Shown here: in pieces, positions 34,176-45,622 of the stretch
Position numbering within the stretch: the first letter of the stretch is position 1
Layout: the number at the start of each line of letters is the position of its first letter
Assembly (NCBI GenBank): GCA_022036555.1
Contig: CM039137.1
Location: 10,517,630-10,581,629 of the forward strand
DNA from: Microstegium vimineum
Taxonomy: Eukaryota > Streptophyta > Magnoliopsida > Poales > Poaceae
Length of the DNA: 64,000 nucleotides
Reading direction: 5' to 3'
Notes under the pieces: model-generated
Told to the model about the DNA's origin: nothing
Seen by the model: only the letters and a program-made list of their open reading frames with translations
Databases searched by the model: none
Translations under genes and position numbers: made by a program

Positions 34176-34658
34176 CGTCAAAACATCTAACGATCCCACC
34201 GCACGGCCGTAACTCTTTTTTCCCCTTCAGGCCGCCGATGCCACCGTAAGTTGGGAGGGCCGCCGCCACCGCAAGCTGGGAGCTCGCCGCCGCCACCGCA
34301 AGCAGGGAGGGCCTCCGCTCGCCCACGGTCAGAAGCTGCTCGCCCGTCGGCCCTCCATCCTCGCAGCACCGGCCCTCCATCCCCGGCGGCGCCGGCCCTG
34401 CATCCTCGGCGGAGCGGGCGCCATCGTCGAGCTCCCGGCGCTGTGCTCGTCGCCGGTCACCCCAGAGCTGCTCCCCGTCGACGGATCCGCCAAGGGTGAG
34501 AAGGCCGCCGCTGCCACCGCGATATGGGAGAGCAGGAACCGCCTGCTGGAGGTAAGCTGATTGCAATTGCCTATGCCATTTTAATTCGCGGATTTAGTTT
34601 GGATGTTGCCCGTTCGATGGATTTGACGTTTCAATGCATCATGTAGGGCTAAGAGAAG

Positions 34659-37422
34659 ATGAGCGATTCAGAGGTACTGGCTGTTAGGTTTCATTTTAAT
34701 GGGGTATTTGTTCTGGATGGGTCCTCTTTGAAATATTGCAATGGGGATGAAGGAGTTTCATACATAGATAAGGATAAATTGTCAATCCCAGAGCTTGAAG
34801 GCCATCTATTGGATCACACAACCTTTAAAAGGTCTGTTAGGATGTATTGGTTGCCATTTGGTGCAGCTGTGAATACTGGAATGAGGTTGCTTGTAGATGA
34901 TAAGTCATGCCTTGACATGCTTGATGCAGTAGGATCTATTGGGGCTGTCGACATTTACACCGAATTTATTGATGTGGACATGGCTGCAATGAGTGGAACA
35001 GATTTGGTAGATGCTGTGGGAGATGAAGCTGTGTTTGACCTTTTTAGAGATGAAAATGTATTGAATTTAGATCCAGCAAGCACAATTATAGATGCACAGC
35101 TTGGTGACCAAACTACAGAAGATGACAACATATTGTGTTTGGATGCTCCAGCCACACATGAGGATGCACATAATGGTACAGAAGATGAACATGAGGACGA
35201 GGGAGATACGGAATGTGATGTCACAAGATTTACATCTGATGAGGATGATGAAGCAAAGGAGATAAGGACTAACTACAAAGCATATATGTCTAAAAGGAAG
35301 AAGAGAGAAGGCATACCATTGGACACCCCAACTTCAATGGATCTTCCAACAAGGATTGTTCCGGTCAATGATTTTGGAGATGGCATTGCATATTTTGACT
35401 CAAATGAAGATGTCTCTTATGACGATGACAGTGAAACTGATGCCAAGAGAAGGAAGTGCAGGTTTCCTATATTTGATAGCCGTGCAGAGACACCTCAATT
35501 TGCCCTAGACATGTGTTTTAGAAGCAAGAAGGAATTGAAGGATGCAATAGAAAGATATGCACTAAAAATGAAGGTAAATATTAAGTTTCCTAAGAATGAC
35601 AAGAAGAGGTTGAGGGCTGTTTGCTCATGGAAAGGTTGTCCTTGGCTTGTGCATGCTTCATACAACTCCAAATCTGATTGGTTTCAGATTGTGACATACA
35701 ATCCCAACCATGCATGTTGCCCAGTCTTGAAAAACAAAAGATTATCTACAGCTAGAATATGTGACAAATATGAGAGTACTATCAAGGCTAACCCAGCATG
35801 GAAGGCTAGAGCAATGAAGGAGACTGTACAAGAAGACATGGGTGTGGAGGTTTCTCTGACAATGGTGAAAAGAGCAAAAGTCAAAGTTATCAAGAAGGTA
35901 CTGGATGCTCGGAGTGGTGAGTATTCTAGGTTGTTTGACTATGCTCTTGAACTGAAGCGCAGTAATCCTGGAAGTAGTGTGCACATTGCCCTTGATCCTG
36001 ATGAAGATGAACATGTTTTTCATAGATTTTATATTTGCCTGGATGCATGTCGAAGGGGTTTCTTAGATGGCTGCAGGAGGGTGATAGGACTTGATGGTTG
36101 CTTTCTAAAGGGTCCTATGAAAGGGGAGCTTTTGTCAGCTATCGGAAGAGATGCAAATAACCAAATTTATCCCATAGCATGGGCTGTTGTGGAGTATGAG
36201 AATTTAAGTTCATGGAAATGGTTTCTTGGGCACCTTCAAAAAGATTTAAAAATTCCATATGGTGCTGCAGGTTGGGTGTTCCTGACAGACAAACAAAAGG
36301 GTTTGTTGAAGGCAATTGATCACTTTTTTCCAATGGCTGAGCATCGAATGTGTGCACGCCGCATTTATGCAAACTGGAGAAAAAAACATAGGCTACAGGA
36401 GTACCAAAAGAGATTTTGGAAGATTGCAAAGGCAAGTAATGAGATGTTGTTCAACTATTACAAAAACAAGTTAGCTGCCAAAACACCTAAAGGATGGGAT
36501 GATTTGCAAAAAAACAGATCCTGTACATTGGTGCCGGGCATTCTTTAAGGAAGGGTCCAACTGTGAGTCAGTTGATAACAATGTGAGTGAATCATTCAAC
36601 AGCTGGATTATAGATGCAAGATTTAAACCCATCATAGCCATGCTGGAGGATATACGTATCATGGTGACGAGAAGAATTCAAGAAAATAGAAGCAACAGTG
36701 AGAGATGGACGATGGGAATATGCCCCAACATTCTCAGGAAGGTAAATAAGATAAGGCATGCAACTCAGTATTTTCATGTCTTATGGAATGGTGCTTCTGG
36801 TTTTGAAGTGAGGGACAAAAAATGGAGGTTCACAGTTGATCTAGAACAGAAGACATGCTCCTGCGGATATTGGCAAGTGTCAGGCCTCCCATGTCCACAT
36901 GCTTGTGCTGCCCTGTTCACAATGTCAGATGAGCCTAACAATTATGTAAATGCATGTTTCTCCATTGACCAATATAAGGCAACCTACCAGCATGTCCTGC
37001 AGCCAGTAGAGCATGAGTCTGCATGGCTTGTGTCTCCAAATCCTAGACCACTACCTCCTAGAGTGAAGAAGATGTCAGGTCGACCACAAACAAAAAGGAG
37101 GATGGATCCTTCAGAACGAGTGAACTCAAGTACTAAGTCCTCCAGAGTTGGAGTTAAGATTCAATGTAGATGTTGCAAAGGCACTGGACACAACGCTAAG
37201 TCATGCACTGTGGAATTGGTGTTTACACATTTCAACTTTTTTTAGATTTATATTTTCTTTTTCACAATAATAGTGACATGCCTCTAACTATTTCCCTTTA
37301 CTGTGCACCAGCAGAACTCGGCATCAGGCAATAATCCTGGCCATTCTCATGGACCATCTTCTTCTGACAATAATAATGCTCCACTAGCCATTGAACCAGC
37401 AACATCTAAAGGAAAGGGGTGA
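34659..37422 (+). pseudogene. MuDR-family transposase, frameshifted
   Basis: From the ATG at 34659 the frame runs 629 residues to 36548. It has a PB1-like N-terminal part (VRFHFNGVFVLDG), an acidic stretch (about 140-270), the MuDR DNA-binding domain (FALDMCFRSKKELKDAI ... CSWKGCPWLVHA) and the MULE DDE core, with the first Asp at residue 479 (IGLDGCFLKG) and the second at 544 (LTDKQKGL). A one-base gain in an A run (about 36509-36515) shifts the frame. The +1 frame (to 37245) has the catalytic Glu (VSESFNSWI), a SWIM zinc finger (CSCGYWQVSGLPCPHACAAL) and a CCHC knuckle (CRCCKGTGHNAKSC). An intron from 37218 to about 37314 links to a Ser/Asn-rich tail with TGA at 37420-37422; that TGA may itself be a CGA-to-TGA change, since the frame stays open beyond it. 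A 5' UTR intron (donor GGAG|GTAAGC near 34551) is likely. One homopolymer base separates this from an intact gene, so a sequencing error is possible. Confidence 0.9.
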
Positions 37423-37639
37423 GCTGCATCTTCGAGCACAAAGTCAAATAAGAGAGGCAATTGAGGGCTATGGATTGTACTATAGTGAACGAACTGGTTC
37501 ATCATTTATTCAGGTAACTGTGAATCTGTGATTATGCATTATTCCATTAAATTGATTCAGGTTACCAAAAAATGTTTTGAACCTATTGCCTTAGCGTGTC
37601 AACTGGAGCCCAGAATAGAAAGATAAACTTCTATTATTT

Positions 37640-37857
37640 TGCAGACCGGTAAAAAAAGTTGATTGGTGTCCTTTGGGACGTCGAACTCTAAAGCTAAAGC
37701 CTCTGCTGTTGGTAATGCCTCTGTTGTCATTGAGACAAGTGCAGGCCATCCCACCTCATCTGCAAGAGCAACCATCAATGTTGCAGGCGGCCGTGCGACT
37801 GCAGAGATTAAATCTACTTCAACTGCACGAGGAGGACAAAAAAAATCAGGATAGTAT
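37640..37857 (+). other. Possible last exon of the MULE transposase
   Basis: After TTTTGCAG (about 37638-37645) an open frame rich in Ser, Thr and Ala ends GGQKKSG before a TAG. Similar low-complexity tails follow the CCHC knuckle in MuDR-like proteins. Linkage to the main gene is inferred. Confidence 0.35.
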
Positions 37858-38125
37858 CCTAGATTATCTAAGATCATGTAGTGACTTTCAGTTTGTAATG
37901 GCTGTTGTTTAAGTATGAGACCTATTTTATTATCTGGTACTTTGAACATGAGACATGAGACATGTAGTGACTTTTATTGGGAAAAAGTAATGGCTTTTAT
38001 TTGATCGTGAGATATTTATTTTGTCATATGCTAATTTGTAATGGCTGTAGCCATGCGTGAGTGAAGGCCTGCAGCCTAGGGGGCCTATTTTTAACGTGTT
38101 TCTGCCGACGTTAGATGTTTTGACG

Positions 38126-38593
38126 GTCTTCTGCCAGCGTGTGCTAGAAGGACGTAACTGAACCAAAATTGGATAGTTGGAGGGCTAAACTGGCCCAAAT
38201 ATAAGTACAGGGACGAACTTGACCCTTTGCCAAGAGTTAAGGGACGATTTTGGCTATTTTGCCATTGTTTTCCATCCGCCCACGCAACAAGTCAAACACA
38301 CGCCGCGCATGTCATTTTCTCCTTGCCACCACAGTCGATCGCTGGCACCGCTCGCTCACTGCCGTGACGACTAAACAAAAGCATGGATTGCTCATGATAT
38401 AGATGCTCAATTAATGAAAGAGACGGACGCCAGAACCGGGATACGGACGGAGGCATCTCACGAGGTCACAAGCACCACAAACGGTCTATCTCCGGCGCAG
38501 GCGTCGCGGTCGATCCTTGGCGTCCGCGACGGGATGAGCGCGCATCGGGGGAATTTCTCTCCCTGTTTGCAGGATGCATGGACAAACCTCGCC
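38126..38593. other. Intergenic, no gene recognised
   Basis: The first 140 bp may be the outer part of the MULE. The rest is GC-rich DNA with short frames on both strands. Confidence 0.4.
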
Positions 38594-38596
38594 TAA

Positions 38597-38807
38597 GAGC
38601 CAGTATAGTAGCAGGCGACAAACCGGCTAAATAGTGACATGGAGGAGAGAAGAGAAGAGGGAGAAGTAAAGTGGGCTGTGAGCTTACAGCCAGTTCAGGC
38701 ATAAGAACTAAAAAAATCTGTGAGAGTAACTCAATATTAATGTTGAAGACTTAACTATTATATGGGTGGGCTACAACCAGCAGCTGGCTATATTATTAAC
38801 CTTGCTC
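38597..38807. mobile_element. Tourist-like MITE
   Basis: A 211-bp segment with imperfect inverted ends (GAGCCAGTATAGTAGC and reverse complement GAGCAAGGTTAATAATATAGC), flanked by TAA on both sides (38594-38596, 38808-38810). Confidence 0.55.
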
Positions 38808-38810
38808 TAA

Positions 38811-39860
38811 CGTGAAAAAAAAAATGTAATTAGAAGTGTCACAGGTTTGCGGAGAGAAGTTTTGCTCGGAGCGGAGCCACAGGTTTATTTGTTTGGACGT
38901 TCAGAAGTGCTCCTGTAAAATGCACACCATGGAAAACCCCATGACTGATCCTGAAGATGCATGCTGCACTAGTAGTGCAGTTTTATAGCGTGAGTGAGTG
39001 TGTATGTTACGGCGTCTGCGTTGTACTGCGTATTTTTTTTAAAAAAACCTATCTCTTACTAGCTGTTTCAGGTTTTGTCGTGCTCCAATCGCTAATTTAT
39101 TTTCTTTCAGATAAAATAGAAATAGCTAAAATGGAGCAAAAAAAAAAAGGAACGCTTTTCGTGCTGACGATGGATCGAGAGATTACTCTATCTGTTTTGA
39201 AATACAAACTAACTAAAGTCTGATAAAAGAGAACTAATAATTTTCTCATCGCTAGTTACTTTGGTTGTTAGCTTGCTTATACGGTACATGAGTATTACGG
39301 TTACCAACTTACATGAGTCATTTTGGGTAATATGGTCAAAAGTCATTCATATGTGTATTTTAAAAGGCTGACACGTATGGACGAGGTTAGGCAATTCAGA
39401 AAACCTTACAATCTAAGATAAATTTTAAACCTTCGATATTTTATTTAGGAAGTAAAAAATAATAAATAAATAATTCTCTTATTTTTCTAGATTATTAAAA
39501 CCTTTTTATCCATATTTCGATAATAGCCTGGTTGAAAAGGCTTTTGCAAATTAAAAGTCTTTTGGTGACCTACTGACCTTCTCCGTAGAGCTATTGAAAG
39601 GATTCTCCAAAAGATATATATGGTATTGAAAACCCCACCATATCGTAGTCACAAACGGATGTTCGCTAATGTATCCAACGTGGATTAAAAGATTAATAAA
39701 TAACCCAATATCACATGAAAAAAAAATTATGTGGTCCCTCACTCTCTCATCGTTTTTCATGAGTTGGAGAAATGTGTCCAATATAGTCTGAAGTGGAATC
39801 CTAAGGCGAATCAAAATGCATGATGCAAATTATTAGATAAATCTACAAGTCTCAAGTGAA
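38811..39860. other. Intergenic, no gene recognised
   Basis: AT-rich DNA with scattered short frames. I see no conserved protein or RNA gene. Confidence 0.5.
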
Positions 39861-40120
39861 GGGGACGTTTGGGAAGCCATTGTGAGTTTTTTTTTTACTA
39901 AATACCTCTTTTTAAAAATAGCTTCATTCATGAAGCTATTTTTCTTTCCCTCATAAAGATATGAAGTGAGGGTGAAGCTAAAAAAGTAGCTTATCTCAGC
40001 TATCTCCTCCCTTTCTCTCTCATATTCATGTATAAAGTTGTTGGTGAAGCTGTTTTGCCAAACGTTTTTTCCAAAATAGCTTAGCTTCACCAGTGAAGCA
40101 GAACTGTACCAAACGTGCCC
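39861..40120. mobile_element. MITE (PIF/Tourist-like)
   Basis: A 260-bp segment with ends GGGGACGTTTGG and (reverse complement) GGGCACGTTTGG, and internal AAGCTATTTT/AAAATAGCTTC inverted repeats that would fold. The target duplication is not exact (TGAA left, TAAG right). Confidence 0.6.
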
Positions 40121-40671
40121 TAAGATGAGTTAGAGTTGGAATGTATACCACGATGGTAGAAATAGTGTTGAGTATGATCCCATGACAAATTAGAGTTACT
40201 CAAGTTTAGGCACTATACGTAGTTTGGTTCAAAGATAAGTTATAAAGTAGCCATGGTTGTTGAATTAATCTCTAAATCATATAAGTTATCTAATTGACCA
40301 TGTAACAGTTGTATGTTGTAATATAGGGACATATTTGCTAGTATTATTTGTGTATAAAAAGTATTATCTTTTATATTTAATTTAATTTGAAAATGTTTGA
40401 TTTCTGGGAATCAATATTCGAAGAATGATGACACTTTTTAAGTTTGAACAACATGGGCCGTGCCACCATGCCATTTTGCAATCGTTCTTTGCCAGCCTAC
40501 TCGGATACAGACCAACTCGCTAGCATTTGCAAAGTTGCAAGACTCACCAAAACTCCTGCTGCTACACCGAAATCCTCCACCTCCTTCCTCGCTGTTTCGG
40601 GCTTTCGGCCCTCGCTTCCGCATCGTCCCCAAATCTAACCCTTCCCTCCTCAATCTCCGTCCTCGGCAGGC
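40121..40671 (+). other. Upstream region and 5' UTR of the HCNGP-like gene
   Basis: AT-rich to about 40440, then GC-rich with pyrimidine runs (40550-40670), which is probably the transcribed leader. No distinct TATA box. Confidence 0.45.
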
Positions 40672-43600
40672 ATGGCGTCCGATACCGAGGGCATCGCCGC
40701 CCTCTTCTCGATGTACAACGACGACGAGGAAGAGGAAGAGGACGACGAGCCCAACCCCCCTTCCCCAGCGCCGCCCGCAGCCGTCACATCCTCCTCGCCG
40801 CCGCCCCCTCAAGCCGGGGCGGAGGACCCTAACCCTTCCCTGGCGCCTCCGTCGCCTCCCCGTCCCGAGGAGTCGGTCGGTCTCAAAACCCTAGCGAGTC
40901 CCCACCCTTCCCCGGCGCGGGGGCTGCTTCCGCCACTTCCCTCGCGGCGCTCTTCGTCGCCCTTTGCAGTGTCGTCCCCTTCCCCGCTACGGGGACCATC
41001 CTCCGCGCCGCCGGCCGACCTGCCGCGCCCGCCACGGCGCGGGGCGCTTGCAATCGTGGACTATGAGCACGACGAGACGGTTATGTCGCCCGAGCAGGAG
41101 GTAGAACCGGTGAAGTATGTGTTTCAGCTATACTGTTTGTAACCTGCTGGTTTTCCTAATTGATGCTATTAATATGGATTGCTTGCAGGATGGGGAGATC
41201 ATGAGCCACACACACAGATTTGCCTCCGATGCTCAGGCTGCGGATGGTAAGTTCCTAATTTTGACCATGTGCTAGGTTATATATAAGTTGCTAAGTTTCA
41301 ATACAGATCAAATAAACTTAGCCCAACCAGTTTGCATAGAATGTGTTATGTAATGAACTAATGATATCTGAATTGTTCTTATGTTACTTTCTGCTCATGC
41401 TTGTAATTCAATTACTTTCATGTGAATATTATGCATAATAGCCATGCCATAATATTACTAGAGATGGCCATGGCCAAGCAGAATCATCAAACACATCGAG
41501 TTAGTGTTATTCATATGGCTGAAAGTATGATGATGTCACGCTTTAATTGCAACTAGTTATATACAAATCCCCATCAACCAGTAGTTATTTTGAGATCATG
41601 ATGTGAAACAATCTACTAGAATGTTAGGCTGTTTCTCCATGCCATGTCTTAATATGGGTACTATGCAAGTATGCAGTTAGATTTGACATCTTTGACTTGT
41701 TATTACATTTGATTTGCTTGATCTTAATGGGTTTTAATGTTACACAAAGATGTGATATATAGTAATGGGTTTTAATGTTACACAAAGATGTGATATATAG
41801 TTTTGTGTGACATTTCAATGCAAAAGAAAGTAAACTTCTATGATAATCAATTAGATTTAGTGGACTGGTTAGATTTGACATCTTTCACTTGTTAAATTTT
41901 GGTCTGCTTGTTCTTCAACGTGTTTTAATGTTGAACAAAGATGGAGATATTATATAGTACTGTAGTAAGGGTTGTGTTCTTTTGTGTGACATTGCAATGA
42001 AAAAGAAAGTAAACTTCTATGATAATCAACTAGATTTAGTGGACTGTTGGCTAGTGGTGTACATTGCAACACAGGAAAAAATAGGATTATGTTGATTAAC
42101 TAAATTCAGTGGACTGTTTTGGTTAAATCTTATTGCATGTTTTTAGGATAATTGTTGTGCTCTTGTACAAACTGTCAAATGAGTGGTTTTTTTGACATTT
42201 TTGTTCCTCCCACTGGTGCATCTGCTGATAAGCGTGCCCTGAAGAGCATCCCCTTGAAACATAAACACTTAGAAGTATTCTTATATTAATGGCTTTGATT
42301 TTACTGTTAATCTTGGTAACAAAAATGCAGGTTCTTTAACCTTGGCTAAGTACATCTTGGAAAACTGTGAGTGTTTAGCTTCTTAAAGTGCATTGTAGGC
42401 CCCAGGAAGCGTAGATTATTTTACAGGCATGAACATGTCATATGCTTTCAAAAAAAATTCCATTCAGGATTATTAGTTGGGCTGAACAAAAACAATCATT
42501 GAGCTAGAATGGCTCAGTTCAAAATTGCTCTGATTGAAACTCGTTTTTCTTTTAAAACAAAAATAAGTTGATTTTGAATGACTTTCATTAAACTTGTAAG
42601 TTTAGTTTCAAACAATTCAGAAGGCCATAAGATTATGTCAATTCAAAGAAAGTTAAAAAAAGTGCAGTTTGCTTGTTATCCAACCAAGGTTATCAGTTCT
42701 GATCCAAAAAAAAAAAATCCCTAACTATCAGTTTGTACAACAATTTGATTGATGTGAAGCAAAACAGTTTGTGCATTCCCATTCTTTAATACATTATTTG
42801 GGAAAGCTGCCGATTACATAGTTGGAGTTGACTTAATTGTATCTGATGCTTGGTGTACAAAAAACACACATAAGTTCTGTTTTCCTTTTACATGTCTGGA
42901 GCAATTTAGTCATTGCAATGTCAAACATCCATCGGATTATCTAATATGATCTACCCTTCCATCTTGTTTCTAGGGGATCTTGAAGAACGAACTCCCTCTG
43001 GCACAGTTCATATTATGACCCCAAATACTCCAGCAGAAATGTCTCAGCATCCTGATGCACCTGAGCAGAACCAAGTAGGGACAGACATGGAAGTGGATGT
43101 AACTGGAGCAGAAAGTGAAGATGCACAGGTGGAGGAGACTGCTGGTATTTCAACCAATGGTGAAAATGATAATCCATTGAGTCATTTCCTTCCTCCGCCT
43201 GTGACAACAAAATGCTCTGCAGCATTACAGGTTATCCTATGTTCAAATAATTATTATACTTATTTTTTAACCCTAAACAACTTAGTCATGTTTTCAAACA
43301 AAATATCAGCTCCCGGTGGAACATCTTTCCACTCTTCCTTGTTATTGTGTTTGATGAGCTCCATAATCTAGATTTAAAATTAATGAAACTATCAAGTTAT
43401 CCTGAAATGTGAAGGCAAAGCTAAACATCTGTGTCATACATTTCCACACCTGTATATGCTAGCAGTATGTTATTGAGAATAGGCTATGTCCTATGTGATA
43501 GCTTTAGTTTATTAGTTCGCCTATTCTTATGCTTGAAGGCTTTTCTATTCTTCTTTTTCTGGTCATCTGCTTCTCTTTTCAAGTTCTGTGAAAGCATCAT

Positions 43601-45622
43601 GATAATGTTGCTATTCAGGCAATATTTACACTAGGAAAGTAGGAATGTGTCTCTAAACACCTTCACACTGATTCTTGTGTTGGTTCTTACTGCAAGTATT
43701 TGCTTAAAACTCATTACCTATTGTTTTCTCTTCTTTTTTTTTCTGCAGCAAAAAATTAATAGGTTCCTTGCATACAAAAGGGCTGGAAAGAGCTTTAATG
43801 CTGAAGTGCGCAACAGGAAGGACTACAGAAATCCTGACTTTTTGCAGCATGCTGTGCGATACCAAGAAATTGATCAGATAGGGACTTGTTTTGGTAAAGA
43901 TGTTTTTGATCCTTATGGGTATGACAAAGGCGACTACTATGATGAAATAGGTATTTGTATTTGTTCAATATACTATCCTCTTGGGAGCGTCACAGTAAAG
44001 TTCCTTTTACTGGCTAAATATTGGCACCTGGTCAATTAGGAACATTTAGAAAATGTTCTATTGTTCAGCTATCTGAAATATTGGCTCACTTTCTTTTTTG
44101 AGGAAAATGCTGTAAGATTTAAGAGGCTAAATTAACTATTCAGGTCTGTATATGTAACACCAAGGTAGATAGATGGGCAGAAAATGGAAAAATCTGGGGT
44201 GTGGTTGATTATTTTATAGAAATGGAAACATTTAATGTACCATAAGCTCACAAAAGTGTTGTCATTTTTAAAGTGAACTGAAATTATATATCTATTGATG
44301 CTGTGCTTAAGCAAGTAGGGACAGATATTTCAGCTGCAAATATGTATATATTTTTTTAAAATTATATTTGGCATCAATACTGAACATTCAGTCTGTCTGT
44401 TTGGTGATATATAATGGTATTCCAATTTACGTCTTATCTGTACTATTTGAATGCAGAAGCTGAAATGAAGCGTGAACTTGAGAGGAAGGAGCAGGAGAAG
44501 AAAAGGAACCCAAAAGTTGAATTTATTACTGGAGGCATACAACCTACAATTAGTGCATCAATACCGAAGATCCCGGGTATAGTGAAGCAGTTTTATTTTC
44601 TGTTTTGCCAGTACTCGATGGAGCACAGCCTCCATTTATGTGGTTTTATTATTCTGATGTTTGTTATATGTATGTATAACTCAGCTTTGGCTGGTGTCAG
44701 TACACTACCGGTACCTACAGAAGGTTTACAGAAAGAGACTAGACCAAACAAGAAGTCAAAATGGGATAAGGTGTTTAATCAACCACTCTAGGCATCTATC
44801 CTTGTTTGGAGTACTGATGTTCGGGGCTGACTTCTGTTTTGCTTTTATTTGTTACTTGTTAGGTTGATGGTGATGTTAAGAACCATTTGGTTTGTAGTGG
44901 ACAAGACAACTTATCAGCAACTGCTTCTGCCTCACTTTTGACTTCAGCTAATGTTGGTGCTGGATATGCTGCTTTTGCGTAAGTTCTGTTGCTTCAGTAT
45001 GACAGTCTTTACCATGTTCAGATTATCCATTAGCACAATGATATTTCTTGTTATAGGCATGTACTCCCTCCATTCCAAATTATAAGTCATTCCAAGATTT
45101 TTGGAGAGTAAAAAAATCTTAAGTTTGACCAAAATTGTAGAAAAAATTACAAAGATTTATGATATCAAATAGGTATACTATGGAATGACTTATAATTTGG
45201 GATGGAGGGAGTAAAAATCTTTCTATTCTCTAGGTGACTTGGTGCCCGCCCACTTGCTGTTGCTCACACCTTTGCTCTAGGCCTTGTGCCACAATGTTTT
45301 TTTTATTACGTTAATCTGATTAACAATGACAATCCTCAAATCTTTATTCTTTTGTTTTGGTTTATAAATTGGGGAAAATCTTGTTCAGATTTACTGGCAC
45401 TTTTTTTGCTACTTCATATGTTTTCATCACCTTTTGTTTGCACACAGCTCCAGTTTGCAATTAAGTGACCATATGTGACTGAATAAAGAATGTTAAGGTT
45501 CATCACTACAACTGACAAAACCGTTGTTCAATTATAACAATGTATTCTTGTTTTCCAGGCAACTAAAGAGAAAAGAGGCTGAAGAGAAGATAAGCGATTT
45601 TAAGTCAGACAGAAGGTCATAG
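40672..45622 (+). CDS. HCNGP / SAP30-binding-protein homologue, eight exons
   Basis: Exons: 40672-41100, 41189-41246, 42974-43230, 43749-43950, 44457-44576, 44685-44770, 44863-44978, 45559-45622. All have GT...AG borders and compatible phases, giving 443 residues. Exon 1 could instead end at 41109, adding three residues. Exon 1 encodes an acidic start (MYNDDEEEEEDDE) and a Pro/Ser-rich region. Exons 4-5 (about residues 249-340) carry the HCNGP domain (KINRFLAYKRAGKSFNAEVRNRKDYRNPDFLQHAV, then GTCFGKDVFDPYGYDKGDYYDE), with the basic coiled stretch EMKRELERKEQEKKR behind it. The end has a second Lys/Glu-rich helix (QLKRKEAEEKISDFKSDRRS). Animal SAP30BP is a nuclear protein tied to the SAP30/Sin3 corepressor and to splicing of short introns; the plant role is inferred by homology. 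Intron 2 (1.7 kb) holds a tandem duplication and intron 7 a Stowaway MITE, neither touching a splice site. Confidence 0.93.
41677..42048 (+). repeat. Tandem duplication inside intron 2 of the HCNGP-like gene
   Basis: Two units (41677-41868 and 41869-42048) start TTAGATTTGACATCTTT and end near TTTAGTGGACTG. The first carries an extra perfect 38-bp repeat (41726-41763 and 41764-41801). Confidence 0.8.
45064..45211. mobile_element. Stowaway (Tc1/mariner-type) MITE in intron 7
   Basis: A 148-bp element with long inverted ends (CTCCCTCCATTCCAAATTAT and its near-perfect complement) and a TA duplication at 45062-45063 and 45212-45213. It would transcribe as one strong hairpin. Confidence 0.9.

Larger units (their letters stand above)
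34176..38125 (+). mobile_element. MULE (Mutator-like element) around a MuDR-type transposase
   Basis: A perfect 17-bp inverted repeat, CGTCAAAACATCTAACG at 34176-34192 and its reverse complement at 38109-38125, brackets the transposase. It is the only terminal signal I find, and MULE TIRs are usually longer, so the true ends may lie further out: a GGACGATTTTGGCTATTTTGCC-like end is visible near 38243-38264 on the right only. Confidence 0.5.

Noticed and set aside
33712..34566. Long minus-strand open frame (284 codons)
   Set aside because: No recognisable domain, low-complexity GC-rich composition, overlaps the MULE 5' exon region and other long frames on both strands.
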